From Ceraceosorus guamensis (Eukaryota; Basidiomycota; Exobasidiomycetes; Ceraceosorales; Ceraceosoraceae), in contig NW_020290035.1 of the NCBI RefSeq assembly GCF_003144195.1, positions 7,532 through 71,531 of the forward strand: DNA of 64,000 nt, written 5' to 3'. Positions 32,921 to 43,975 of the stretch are shown piece by piece. A program made the position numbers and the translations under genes. A model generated the notes under the pieces. It saw only the letters and a program-made list of their open reading frames with translations. It made no database searches and was not told where the DNA came from. The number at the start of each line of letters is the position of its first letter. Position 1 is the stretch's first letter.

Positions 32921-34640
32921 TTGTTTGTGATTTGGGTTCTATGATGATGAGGCTAGGCCGAGTTGATGATGCTCTTGCATGAAGGAGAGAGGATTAGTGG
33001 TGCAAGATGGCAAAGGAGAAACAACAAGCTGGGGTTGCAGAAAGGTTCTTGTGCCCTGTTTGCTTGGTTTGGCCATTTCTTGAAGGACCTGCTTGGAAGG
33101 GGCCCTCTAGAGAGGCATGCAGGGAGGTGTGTGGGTGGGAAAATTCCTTGTGTGGCATGGAGGCAGGGTCTCATGGCACACACATCAGTAGTAGCAGTGC
33201 AAGTAGCAGAGCTGCAAAGTAACAGCAGCCTACAAGGTGCAAAGAAGGGCATGCCAACATGTGATGGCAACCACTCCATAAAGGTTGAGTGCCTTCAGGT
33301 GAGCAGTTTTGGAGCTTCATGACAAGTTGCATGCAGCAATGCTAGTGCCTCGTTACATGCAAGGCAGCTTTGTAGTCTGTGACTTTGTTCAAGTCCTTCC
33401 CATATTGGGATGATCCCAAGTCATGGAGCTGCTAAGTCTTGTGCTTTGCCTTCCAGCTCAACTCACAGTGCTTGACTCTGTTTTGTGCTACTTGTGAGAT
33501 TGGTCTCTCTAGCACTGGCTTCAGCTGCACATGTCAAAGGGAGTATGACTGAGCATGATGGTGCAGAGCTGGACTGCACGTTGCTGTGGGGTTGTTGTTG
33601 TAGTTGATGCTGTGAGGGAGAGCTGAACCTCAACAAAGAGATGTGCTGAAGGACAGCTGTGCGCTGCTAGGGGGCAAGCTAATCATGTGCATGCTTTGAT
33701 GGCAGGCTGCGCTTTGAGGACCACTTGTGACTATACCTCCTGCAGGAAGATGCGTAAGGCGGTTGGAAGGCTGACTGCTCCTGAGGCTAGAAGCACCAAA
33801 TTCCTCAGTTCGCATTTGGAAGGCCCAAAGCAGAGCTAGCTGAGGAAACTTGTTGCCAGAGACTGCTACAGGCACCACAGAATGCCTCACAGACATCTTG
33901 GAAGTCCTGCAGACATTGCAGAAGCTTTGCAGTTGGTCAAGGCTACATAACATTGTGCACCCTCTGTCCTTAGGACTTTCGGCTCTCTTCAACTTCCTGT
34001 AAGCTATGTGTGCTGCCTCTGATAGAGACCCCTTCATCTGCCTTTTGCAGCATAGTCAGGCGTGGCCCCCATCTTCCTCATTTGTCCTTTCTCTCCAGAG
34101 CCATGTTGTCTGTAAGGCCTACCCCGCTGAGAGTGTAGAAAGAGTCTTGAGTCTTGGGTCCATCAAAGGCGGCACGCCACGCGCAGCCTCTGCATTCGGC
34201 GGTGATGTAGGCACGCGCGCATGACCCACGCGTCGATTCACGCGCTCGATTGGTTGCGCGTGTTGGACGGGAAGGCGCATGCCTGCTGCTGGATGCCGGA
34301 GGCTACCAGATGCGTCCCATCAGCACGAGCCTGCCTCCATGCGCGCACTTGTGTGGATACAGCTCACCTCCATCACAGTCTTCTCTTCGCTCAAAAAGTG
34401 GCAATCACGCTCGCAAAGTCAGCCGCCAACGACACTGCACTTGCAAGAGCGCTCCAGTGGACGTCTAGGTCCCCCCCTGCAGATTCTGCCACCGTAAGTG
34501 AGCTCATAGCTGCACCTTTGCGCAACTCCGAAGCTCTCAGCTGACATGCCGGCTTCAGCAACGAATCAGCCTTGGACTCGATTCGCACAGAACCGTGCGC
34601 CGAGCTGCAATGATGGCTACATCTTCAGCTAATCAAAAGG
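32921..34640. other. Gene-poor stretch
   Basis: Contains a relative of the dispersed repeat (33092-33130). Frames at 34221-34544 (plus) and 34391-34588 (minus) look mildly coding, but neither has supporting splice structure or a domain. Confidence 0.4.
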
Positions 34641-36600
34641 CAGGGGATGGCGGTCCGATGCAGAATGTCGGAGTATAGACGGACGGGGAAACCAGAAGAA
34701 GGGAAAGGCTCAAGGGTGAGTCACATCGTGATGCCAGAGAGTGTCGATGGAAACGAATCGGGAGAGGTTGTGTTCTTGCTCATGCTTGCATCAGCTCTGC
34801 CTTCTGCCCATCTCTCCAGAACTCGCCAGAGCACGGGCGAGCCACACAAAGCGATGTTCAGCAGCTTCTTCGTGCGCACTTTTGCGCAGATCATGGCCAT
34901 CTGCCTCTGGGAAATCTGGTCAATGTCACGAGCCGCCGCAACGCTCGTTCGGCAAGGCGACTGAGGAAACAGGTTGGTGCTTTGCCCGGTACAGTCGGGC
35001 ATGAGAATGTTTCTCACATAGATCGACTTCCGCTCCTGACGCCAGACCATGTCAAGCGCCTCATTTGCGGGTACAGAGGAGGCGGCAATTCGGATCCCAA
35101 GGAGCAGGCCCATGACCAGAATGCAGCGCACGATACCGTGCCTTCGTCCAGCCCTGCGCCAGAGCCCAAACGGACTCGTCTGACTGGACAGGGGCGGATG
35201 TTCACCAAATGGGCGGAAAAGGAGCGGGCATTACTGGCCGAAGGTCCGAGGCAGGAGGATCGCAAGTCAGCGGATCTTGAAGGACGGGCTGGTGGGAGGA
35301 AAGGATGCTATGGACGTGGATGGCGACCTACTGGGATGAGCTTGATCCTCATGGAGCACGCTACCCCGACCCTCGTCTCTGAAAGTGAGTCTGCGCTTTG
35401 CAACATTTCGACGCGCACGTCTTTTCATGCAATGCCGAGGTGAAAGTCACCCGCCTCGATCTCTTTTCCTCCGCAGCCCAGTCTGAGATGCTCCGCTCTG
35501 GGTCTATGCATGGGTGCGTTAAAGCCCTCGACCACCACGAAAGTGCAAAGTATTAACCACCATCATGCGGTCCGCGAACATCGGCAACCCGTCTGTGATC
35601 GTCAGCATCAGCATCAATACATTGATCAAGGTTGGAAGTCAACCAGTCCGTCAATCTCATGTCCAGGCACTGGTGCCCCCTCACAGCCGCTACTCGACGA
35701 ATCGATGGCCTTCCACGCGCTCGGCGCACATGGCAATCGCCCTTCGCAGCCTGTCCACCTGACTTCTTAACATTTTCCAACGAGCACGAGATGAAGCAGA
35801 GAGAGGAATCTGTGCCCCGTTGCTCGGGCGTGCGGACAACCTGAAGCGTGCGGGCCTCCAATGTGCCGACGTGCATGGTCAATCACCCTCCCTAAGACTG
35901 GCGTCTTGCTTCTTGCTTGACAGTGCTACAGTCGATGCTGACATCTGCTCTGTTTCAGCCTTCGAAGCACAGTGCTGCACTCTGCGCTGGCACCTGCTTT
36001 CTTTCGAGTGTCTGTCTATCCCAAGCAGCACTGATTCTGGCTTTGCGTCTCTACTAGCCCAGACCGCAGCGCTCTCTGCGGCTCGCAGGGACGTCGTCCC
36101 TTTCAGTGATCCAAGGAAACAGCCTGAAGGCGCTCATTATCTTGATCTACCTAGAAGTGGGCCGACAGGTCTGCCTCGAACTTCTTTATCGGCAACATTT
36201 CGGCCGAGCGGAAAGTGGAGTCTGCGTCCATTCCTGCTCGTGGCTCGTGGCAGGTGGCAAGATCTGCGCGAATCGGCAGGCGAGCCGCAAGAACCGACAC
36301 TTGCGAGTGCATCGCCTTCATCGAAACTGTTCCACCCGTTTCTTCTGCGATACGCCCTCGATTCCTGGGAAGCTGGTTCGAGAGAGCGCTCAGTCGCGCC
36401 TGCCCGACCATGCGCAACTGGCCATCAGGTCGTCATCTTACTGCATTCTTGCCAGCCCACGAACACTAGCGCATTCCTGGCGACAATCGATTCAACCCTC
36501 CTTGACCGAAAATGTGACTGAGCCAGTCACAGTCTGATAATGGCGCCCTTCGAGGAGAATGCAAGAAATGGCGAACCCGTTGGGCGGCTGTAATTTTGGA
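34641..36600. other. Ambiguous stretch with coding-like segments
   Basis: Minus strand 35131-34721 has a protein-like reading (ISQRQMAMICAKVRTKKLL). Plus strand 34982-35443 (LTPDHVKRLICGYRGGG) and 35820-36521 are also open. They overlap and conflict, and no gene model with good splice sites was found. I do not call a gene. Confidence 0.35.
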
Positions 36601-36616
36601 TGTCGCTTCACCCAAA

Positions 36617-36624
36617 TCACGTGA
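36617..36624. promoter_or_regulatory. TCACGTGA palindrome upstream of the 37277 gene
   Basis: A perfect octamer about 650 bp upstream of the start at 37277. A near match (GCACGTGA) lies at about 36656 and a second perfect copy at 36691. Confidence 0.5.
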
Positions 36625-36690
36625 GTGTGCAAGCCGCCTCTGAGGCAGCGAGCGGCACGTGAGCGCGCCAAAAGCCCCGCGCTAAACACG

Positions 36691-36698
36691 TCACGTGA
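36691..36698. promoter_or_regulatory. Second TCACGTGA palindrome upstream of the 37277 gene
   Basis: A perfect octamer, 74 bp from the previous one, close to a 19-bp alternating CG tract. Confidence 0.5.
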
Positions 36699-36737
36699 TA
36701 GCATATTTTGGGATTTTTGGATGTATGTGGAGCTGGA

Positions 36738-36756
36738 CGCGCGCGCGCGCGCGCGC
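36738..36756. repeat. Alternating CG tract
   Basis: Nineteen bases of strictly alternating C and G. The sequence type can adopt left-handed DNA in vitro. It lies in the presumed promoter of the 37277 gene. Confidence 0.9.
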
Positions 36757-37276
36757 CAGAGCAACACGTCGATTTACACGCTCAATGGTGGGAATCCGCG
36801 GTGTTGGTCTAGCTAGCTCGTCGTCGAACCGCACCGCACCGCACCACGGCAGTGTGAGTGTGAGTGGAGTGGCGAGTCGATCGCGACAAGTAGACCGCGG
36901 GCAGGGCAGGGCAAGGATACACTGGTCTCTTGCCTGATCGTCAAGCTCATCGACTCGTGTTTATATTTGATGAAGCAGTACGTGAGTCAAGTGCCGACTG
37001 CCTCGCGCGATTCAAGTGTGAAGGGGCATTTCGGGCACGGAGTGAGGGTGCGCGCGGAGGGCGATTCGTGATTGGATCGTGGATGCTGCTTGAGCGATCC
37101 CACTCCATCCACCCTCACATCTATCCCATCCACAACTCTCGTCAACGACTGACAAGCCAGACCTGCTTCGTAACGCAGTCGCCTACGCACACCTCTCCCT
37201 ATTTGTCCTCCTTCTAGCTGATCAGACCAGCTAGCTCGCTCCCACCATTGAATTGAACCTCTCGAAATACGCTAAC

Positions 37277-38500
37277 ATGCCCAGCGCTTCGGTCCGCCTC
37301 GCCCGGCCTAAGGAAGTTAGGGTCTTGCTGGTTCCTTCCCGCATGGCCACTCTCCTACAAGGTCTTCGCCCTCTAAAGCAGAGGCACCCACACTTCCTGC
37401 GCCATGTGTCCCAGCGCATCACCCTCCAGTCCACCATTTTGAGGGATGCTGGCGTTGAAGGAGAGCTGACCAAAGCTCTGGACTTCAGCGCGGATCGACA
37501 ACAGTGGCTCTGCGAGGCGCTCTTCTTCCGCCTCAACCCGGGGCTATCTCCTTCCGACGACAAGGTGCAGCTCGCGCTGCCCCATTTCAAGTCGCTGATC
37601 CATCTGAAGGCAGCATACGATGTGCTGCTTGAAGAGAAGCTCTTCGACGTCTTGGAGAGGGGCTCTGGGCCACGGGAAGGCTCCTACGAGGACGCTCTTG
37701 ACCGGGTAATTGGTCAGCTCCTGGCGTCTTTTCAGGCCGCATCCGATGCTCCAGCCCCTTCCGCTACTTCGCCAGAGCCCCGATACCTGAGGGTGACCAA
37801 GGTACCGGTGCTCTGGGAGCCACCCAAAGGTCGCCAGCCCAGAGGACTCTCGCAAGCCGGCGAGTCGTCGACTCAAGAGGCGGTGGCCGGAGCGGTGACG
37901 GATGAAGGGGATCAAGAAGAGGCGGTGGCCGGAGCGGTGACGGATGAAGGGGATCAAGAAGAGGCGGTGGCCGGAGCGGTGACGGATGAAGGGGATCAAG
38001 CAGCTGGAGCGGCACCATCGCCCCTGCGTCACTGGATGCAAGAGACGGTGTTCGAGGGTGTCCGCGCGCGCGAAGGCCATGCGAGCGTCAGGCCGCGAAG
38101 AGGAGTCGGCGCGGGTGCTAGGACTGGATCGTCTCGTGTCGGAGCTGGTGCTGGAGCTGCTTCTTCTGGATCGTCTCGCGTCGGTGATGGTGGTAGGTCG
38201 TCTTGCGCTCGGGATGGTGGTGGAGCTGGGTCGTCTCCCTCTGGTGAAAATGCTGGGGCCGGGTCGTCTCGCACTGGTGGTGGTGGTGGTGGTGGTGGTA
38301 GCGGCGCTGGTGATGATGGTGGTGCTGGTGGTGGTGCTGTTGCTGGGCCGTCTCGCGCTGGTGTAGGTGGTGGCGCTAGTGCTGGGTCATCTCGACTCAA
38401 GCGGCCGTTGGAGGCGGAGGCCAACGACGCAAACAGCGAGGAGAGCAAGCGCCAGAGGGCCGATGCTCCCGCTAGCGCTTCGAGGGGAAGCATGTGGTGA
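37277..38500 (+). CDS. Unknown protein with internal 14-residue repeats and Gly/Ser-rich tail
   Basis: A single open frame of 407 codons starts at the ATG at 37277 after a long leader. Residues 1 to about 165 look like a folded helical domain (RMATLLQGLRPLKQRHPHFL, ALPHFKSLIHLKAAYDVLL). Residues about 201-242 are three perfect copies of EAVAGAVTDEGDQE. The remainder is Gly/Ala/Ser-rich with repeated GSSR motifs and ends near a basic patch (LKRPLEAEA, SKRQRADA). A good donor (gtgagt) overlaps the stop at 38498, so a spliced extension is possible. No family was recognised. It could be a nuclear protein given the basic C-terminus. Confidence 0.6.
   Translation: MPSASVRLARPKEVRVLLVPSRMATLLQGLRPLKQRHPHFLRHVSQRITLQSTILRDAGVEGELTKALDFSADRQQWLCEALFFRLNPGLSPSDDKVQLALPHFKSLIHLKAAYDVLLEEKLFDVLERGSGPREGSYEDALDRVIGQLLASFQAASDAPAPSATSPEPRYLRVTKVPVLWEPPKGRQPRGLSQAGESSTQEAVAGAVTDEGDQEEAVAGAVTDEGDQEEAVAGAVTDEGDQAAGAAPSPLRHWMQETVFEGVRAREGHASVRPRRGVGAGARTGSSRVGAGAGAASSGSSRVGDGGRSSCARDGGGAGSSPSGENAGAGSSRTGGGGGGGGSGAGDDGGAGGGAVAGPSRAGVGGGASAGSSRLKRPLEAEANDANSEESKRQRADAPASASRGSMW
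37877..38002 (+). repeat. Three identical 42-bp tandem repeats in a coding region
   Basis: Units start at 37877, 37919 and 37961 and are identical over 42 bp, giving three 14-residue repeats. Perfect identity at third positions implies recent expansion or ongoing homogenisation. Confidence 0.95.
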
Positions 38501-40356
38501 GTCTCTGCTGTAAGCGCGGTGCAGGCTGTAGAGTGGTGACTTATGCTGATCACCGTTCCCGTCTCGCAGAGAGTCATAACACAGTTTCGCAAGCATTTTC
38601 GTTTCCATGTATTACTAGCAACATCGTCTCGCGGTTCGGTCACGACTCTACTTCGCAAGGAAACCTCTCCCCCGTTTCAGCAACATCGTCTCGCATTTTT
38701 AGGCACCGCATCATCTCCCACGCGAACATGTCCCGGCATTGTACCAACACCTGTAGCAACATCGACGGAAACCTCGCGCCCGACATCCAGTCTGGCCTCG
38801 CTCTCACTACCATTTGTGAGTGCCCTATCGGTCATCGATTGGCGCAGTCTCGAGCTCGGTGCTCTCAACCCCTGCCCGCAAATCAGTGCGTGAGCTCATC
38901 GGCGCCGCATTGCGCCTCGGTGCGAGCTCGGCGTCGTATCAGGCCGCTCGGAATCGTACTTTGCCCAGCGATCCTCCTCGGACACGGCAGTGTCTACTAC
39001 TGCAAAGCGCAAAGCCGTCTCTGACCCCACTCCTCTCCGTCTTTTCGTCGCCACCAATCCCATTTCGCCAACAACAACAAGAGCAAGACATGTACAAGGC
39101 ATGTGGGTCGTCCGCGCCGACAGTGGGGCTATCATTTCTGAGCGCCTTCGCGGTCCACATGCTTTGATCTGCGCAAAGTGACAGCGGTACCAAGCAACAC
39201 TCCGTGCTCACTCACCGTCAGGGGCCGGAGTCAGCCGCTCGCTGAGTGTATCAGCCGCCTCCCTGTCAACGGAATCTAGCGAATCGTATGGCGCGTCGGT
39301 CAAGGTACAGCCTCTGCATCAGACATCGGTCAGACCATGGGCAATTATGCTTTCGGTTCAGCGCATTCGCTCAACTCTTTCCGGAACGTCAATAGAAGGT
39401 GCCTGGGCCGAAGAGGTCGAGCTTGAGTTTGGACGACGCATCATCCTTAGGAGCACGAGACGCGGAGGTGACTCTCCAGTGCAACCCGAAGGCAAAGCAA
39501 ATTCACCTCCAATTCTTCGCCGTTGCGCACCGACTGTCAGGAGTCGATCTAAAGTCGATCGCAAAAGAAGAAAGCCACGGCCTGGCTGCCTTTGCACTGG
39601 GCATCGGTGGTCGCAGCCGAAAGGGTCCCCCCCGGCGCTCACATTGAAAGCTCCGCTTAGGAAAAGTCAGCAAGACGAGACGCTGCCATGCGTGGTCCAG
39701 CAAACGATAGAACGCCCACGGCATGGAGACACGGGCCTGCGTTCGAAGGCAAAGGTCTGCAGCCCACGGAGAAGATAGCAACGAGTGGCGCAAACCCGCG
39801 TTCACCCACGCTGCAAGCAAGGCATGAAGGCAACCTCCTCTGCCGCTTCCGTACTTGGCGTGTCCTCCCCGCTTCCAGTGCGGATAATGCCAGGCTTCGC
39901 CGAGCCATTCGACGCCTCTGAGATCCACACTTTCGCAAAGTGGCAGAATGTGGGGAGCAAAGCGAGCAAGGAATGCAGAGCATGACGTCGTCAACGGTGG
40001 TCACAAGGTGTCCCACTCACCCCGCTCGGGACGTCGGCGGAAGAAGCTCATGGTTTCCCTCACAATCGTTTTGAGAGCGGTCGGGCCGCTCTCTGCTGGC
40101 GCAAGTTTCCATGGTGGCGAACTTTGTCAAGATGATTGACAAGAAGATAGTCGCTTTGATGCATGCCGTGCCTACTTGTGTAGGCTTGCACAGCGAATCA
40201 CGCACTGTGCCTGGTCGTCTATAAGAGGTGCGTTTCGCTCGTACCCAAGCTCCTCTGCTTCATCAGACAACGAGCTTTGACAGCCGCCTCTTTTACCCTC
40301 TACGCACAGATCTGTGATCGACCTTTGGTACTCGTCAAGATCTCCTCACGCCGGCG
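38501..40356 (+). other. Coding-like plus-strand segments in several frames
   Basis: Segments with clear protein-like composition occur in different plus frames: 38543-38893 (Ser/Thr-rich), 38990-39181 (RLFVATNPISPTTTRARHVQ), 39399-39647 (NPKAKQIHLQFFAVAHRLSG) and 39785-39985 (MPGFAEPFDASEIHTFAKWQ). They are not connected by convincing splice sites. This is either a decayed host gene, a gene with unusual introns, or sequence with indel errors. The motif caacatcgtctcgc appears twice, at about 38620 and 38683. Confidence 0.4.
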
Positions 40357-41726
40357 ATGTCCACTTGTCACTTTGTAACCTCGAGCCGACACGCTCCACT
40401 AGGTAGCAGACGTGGCTATCATTTCGCGGGCTTCTTCGCCATTACTTTTGCGCTGCTTCTGCTTCACAGCCCAAGCGGCAGTGGGCGGGTACAGGCTGCT
40501 CCCTTGCCACCTCCCGATGTCCTGACGGTACCCTGGAACAAGCTCGACCAGACCGCGTACGGAATCCTTCCACATCGATCCGACCTCGCCAACAGCGGCC
40601 ACCATGTGGGCTCCTCACCGGAGGCGGGTTATACGACGGCAGTGGCAAAGGGTAGCAAAGTTCCTGAGGGCAAACTCCATCCGATCGTTCTTGAGTGAGT
40701 AGTGGCGCATGTACGCCAGCTAGAACATGATAGAGACTGATGCCTTCATGGCTTCTCGATTCGTGGTTTGGCCTGCTCAGGAATCCGAGATTGGAAGACG
40801 TGAGTCACCGCCATTTTTACTTCTGGAATTCGAGCCTCAGACTCTTGAGCCTCAAGCTGACACGCCCTCACCCTTTGATTCGCCGATGCCAGATCCCGCC
40901 CGGCCACCACGTAGCCTATCACGATTCCAAGGGAAGCCTCAAGTTCGAGTGGCACCCAAGCAAGGGCTTCTTGCGTGCGCACGGTAAGGTCGTCGATCCA
41001 CAGACTTACAGGCCGCTGAAGCATACCCTGGTGAGTGCCGCCGGTGAAGGAGGGCAAGGATATTGATTGGGAGCACTCGCCCGGTCAGAAGTGCTGACCT
41101 TTCCTCGGCTTTCGCAGCATGATGAACTCGACAAGCATTACATGGTGGTGGGCAACATGAACGAAGCGCCCGCGAAACGAACTCGTTTCGTATACGATAA
41201 GCCCAGCGTATCCTGGCTGCCTTTCAGTGGCAACTTCCCAAACGTGGTGAAGCAGTCAGCTTCCAAGGTGAAGCCGAAGGTGGATCTGCCAACAGTGCGA
41301 ACTTACCAGCAAGCTCACGAGGAGCTCCAAGGGCCTCCGGTCGACGGAAGGCAGGCTGCAAGCGGAGCGCTATCGCCCACCTTCTCTGGCAAGCCTCCTC
41401 TTCCTCGAGCCTCCTCCTCGAACGACTTGCCACCTTTGGCTAGCGCCGCTTCCCCATCCAGCAAGCCCAAGCTCCCGCACACCAAGTCCGACCCATTCAG
41501 CGGCGCCGAGTTTGCCAAGCCACCGAAACCCGTTCTGAACCGTTCCCACTCTGAAGCCTCGCTGGACCACATGGATCGATCCAATGCGCCCGTCTTTCCC
41601 TACAGGTTCGACTTGATGCCTACGAGTCCGAGACTACGAGACAGTCGGTTTGCGAGGCGCACAGCTGCATCCAGACCCTCCAATCTCAGCAAGACCACGC
41701 GTCATTCGGATCGGCCTGCGCTTTGA
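40357..41726 (+). CDS. Predicted secreted or type II membrane protein of unknown function
   Basis: Three exons (40357-40694, 40781-41030, 41118-41726) give 398 residues with consistent phases. After about 20 basic and polar residues there is a hydrophobic segment (FAGFFAITFALLLLH) followed by a plausible cleavage region (VQAAP), so it is either secreted with a long n-region or anchored. The middle (HDSKGSLKFEWHPSKGFLRA) could be a small beta domain. The C-terminal 200 residues are Ser/Pro/Lys-rich and likely disordered. No family was recognised. In a plant- or animal-associated fungus such a protein could be an effector, but nothing here shows that. Confidence 0.7.
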
Positions 41727-41995
41727 TGGAGCGAGAATGGAGTGGAGGTGGTACGCTAGGGTGACCGAGGATCGTGAGCAAGGATCTCAGGACAGGACAG
41801 GTGCACGAGGGGCGAGGGACAAGCGCAGAAGAACCATCATCACTTAGCTTTGCAGCAGCACAAGATGCTGAGGCTTTCCACCAGCATGCGCAAGTGACCA
41901 TTCCAAATCCCAGCAGGAGATAAGCATCGTAGTCGCACAGCGCCCAAGAAATGATCGACTGAATGCATGTATTACAGCGCGTGGCGGTGACATTC
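41727..41995. other. Convergent intergenic region
   Basis: About 270 bp between the stops of the secreted-protein gene and BET1. Nothing else is seen. Confidence 0.4.
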
Positions 41996-43171
41996 CTATT
42001 GTGACGAGAAGCCCCTTAGTATGTTGACCTTGGCGCCCATGAGACACTGGGCGGAGCACAGGCGGCGGAAGGCGGATGCCTCTGTCGAACCTATCGCCTC
42101 CACCACCACACGATAACCTGACAGCGCCAGCGAGCGCGGAATGATCAGCCGAGACCACATCTGTACCCTTGAGCGCAAAAATCGACTGTAGACTGCGAAC
42201 GCAACTCACAAAGATCCAGCCAACGAGCATGAGGAACAGCATCATGTTGCAGAACCAGCCTGTCTGCCTTCCCGCCATCCTATTCATTCTCGTGAACGTT
42301 CCTTTCAAGAAGCTCCCCGTATTCGAGAATGCCTCCGACTGCGAGAGGCAGCTCCAAGCAGAGTCAGCAGATCGCTGCTCTGCGCAGCCACTTCGATGGA
42401 CGCTCCGCTGAGCCAACGCACCAGAGTCGACATCTCAGCTGTGCCGTCCCGAACTTCTTGCCCGATGCCCAGAGTGATCTGCGACACAACGACAGAGCAA
42501 ACGCGTCGAGACAGGAAAGATTGTGATCAGCAAACGTACAAGAGCATGAAGCGCTGCCCGTTCACGTGCTGCGCTGATGATCTTCGACGTCCATGAGTCG
42601 TGGCTTTGCGCCAGTCGGTGAACAGCGCAGAATCTCGAATCTATTCGAGGCTCGCAGTGATGGTGAGCACACCATCTATCTTCCCCCCTCCGACCCTGCA
42701 TTGACACATCATTGAGAACGACTTGGAGCATGCATGCGCACTTCAACTCACATCCTTCAGTATCCTGACTTTGGCGCTCAGGCCTTCCAATCTCTGATCG
42801 TTCTGCTCTTCCAAGTCTTCTGCAGTCCTGTTCGCACCCTTGGCATACATCGGTAGCCCACCGGAGCTCGAAGATGCGTAGCTGCCTGCACCGCCTCCTC
42901 CATAAGCACCATAGCTCGCGGGCCCCTTCTTCGGCTCGCCGTACTCCGCATAAGGATCGTCAGTTCCATTGAGCCCAGCAGCATAGGGAGATGCCGATCT
43001 GCTCAGCGTTGGTCCTTGAGTGTAGGAGGTGTGCGAGCGCGGGTATGCACCTCCACCGTATGCTGATGGCCCGCTGCCTCCACCACCCAACAGTAAGGCA
43101 TGGCGGTCAGGTGTAGATGACCCGGATGCTGAGGCGGTGGATGAGGCGAAGGGCGCTTGCCGTCTCGACAT
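41996..43171 (-). CDS. BET1: Bet1-like Qc SNARE
   Basis: A membrane-anchored SNARE of ER-Golgi transport. Four exons, all in phase 0 (43171-42752, 42478-42422, 42338-42210, 42160-41996), give 256 residues. The N-terminal 110 residues are Gly/Ser/Tyr-rich. The SNARE motif runs from LEEQNDQRLEGLSAKVRILK through ITLGIGQEVRDGTAEMSTL to NTGSFLKGTFTRMNRMAGRQ. The transmembrane segment follows (WFCNMMLFLMLVGWIF). The last exon would add about 54 residues after the membrane span, which is unusual for this family, where the protein normally ends there. An alternative is read-through of the third donor, which gives a different tail. The 3' end is therefore uncertain. Sft1 is the nearest alternative identity. 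It is divergent to RPB7. Confidence 0.82.
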
Positions 43172-43515
43172 GCTGCAGGCCGACCTTGCCGCCAAGAAGG
43201 AGCTCAACTCCAAGGCTAGTCGGACGCGTCTTCCTCTGGAGCGGGGAGCAGAATGCTGGAAGCGAGTAGGTGAGCAGACAAGATTGACGTGATGCTCGCA
43301 AGCGGTTCTCGAATGGGTGTGTGTGCGTTGATGAGCGGATTTCTGGTGTGAGGCAAGTCAGCGCTCGCGCTCTTGACTCTTTGATGATGGTACGACCGTC
43401 GTGATTGGTGATTCTCAGTTCGCGTGTACGGGTATACCTTGCAGGCGTGTAAGCACGCTGCGCTGCAGGCCACCATGACGAGAGAGCATCGCAGCGCAGC
43501 GCCCGGAATTCTGCA

Positions 43516-43523
43516 TCACGTGA
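43516..43523. promoter_or_regulatory. TCACGTGA palindrome in the BET1/RPB7 divergent promoter
   Basis: A perfect octamer 345 bp upstream of the BET1 start and about 450 bp upstream of the RPB7 start. Confidence 0.6.
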
Positions 43524-43975
43524 CCGCTCGGCGCCCCGCAAGAAACAGCAGCGTCGAAGGAACTCTGCATGGATCACGCACGCGCGCGCGCGATCGAGGT
43601 GAGCTCCAAAGCCTTTAAGCTCGTCGAGCTCCATGTACGGGGCTCTTCTCTCCACAACCTTCACACACGAAGGGGAACTTCGAATGTATGCGCTTGCATA
43701 CGCTTCGGAGATCTGTCAAATCCTAGTCCCTCAGCGAGTCGTTCGACCCAGATCACGATCACATCGCGCGAGTTCTACCGCCCATTAGATGCGAGTCGAA
43801 CAAGCATAAAGTCGACAGACAGGAGCGAGAGGGATCAGAAAGGCGGTCGTCGGAGCACCAAGAAGAGTGGAGCTTTGCGAAAGTGCGCGGAGGCGACTGT
43901 TCCAATTTTCGATCACCCAAGTGGCGTGGAGTGGCGCGATCAAGCGGACTTGCCCTCGGGCTTGCGGCTGGCAAG

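Noticed and set aside
35820-36521. 233-codon plus-strand frame
   Set aside because: Overlaps several other long frames on both strands and shows no recognisable domain or splice context.
43107-43664. 185-codon minus-strand frame upstream of BET1
   Set aside because: Runs through the BET1/RPB7 promoter and overlaps the BET1 start in another frame; no domain.
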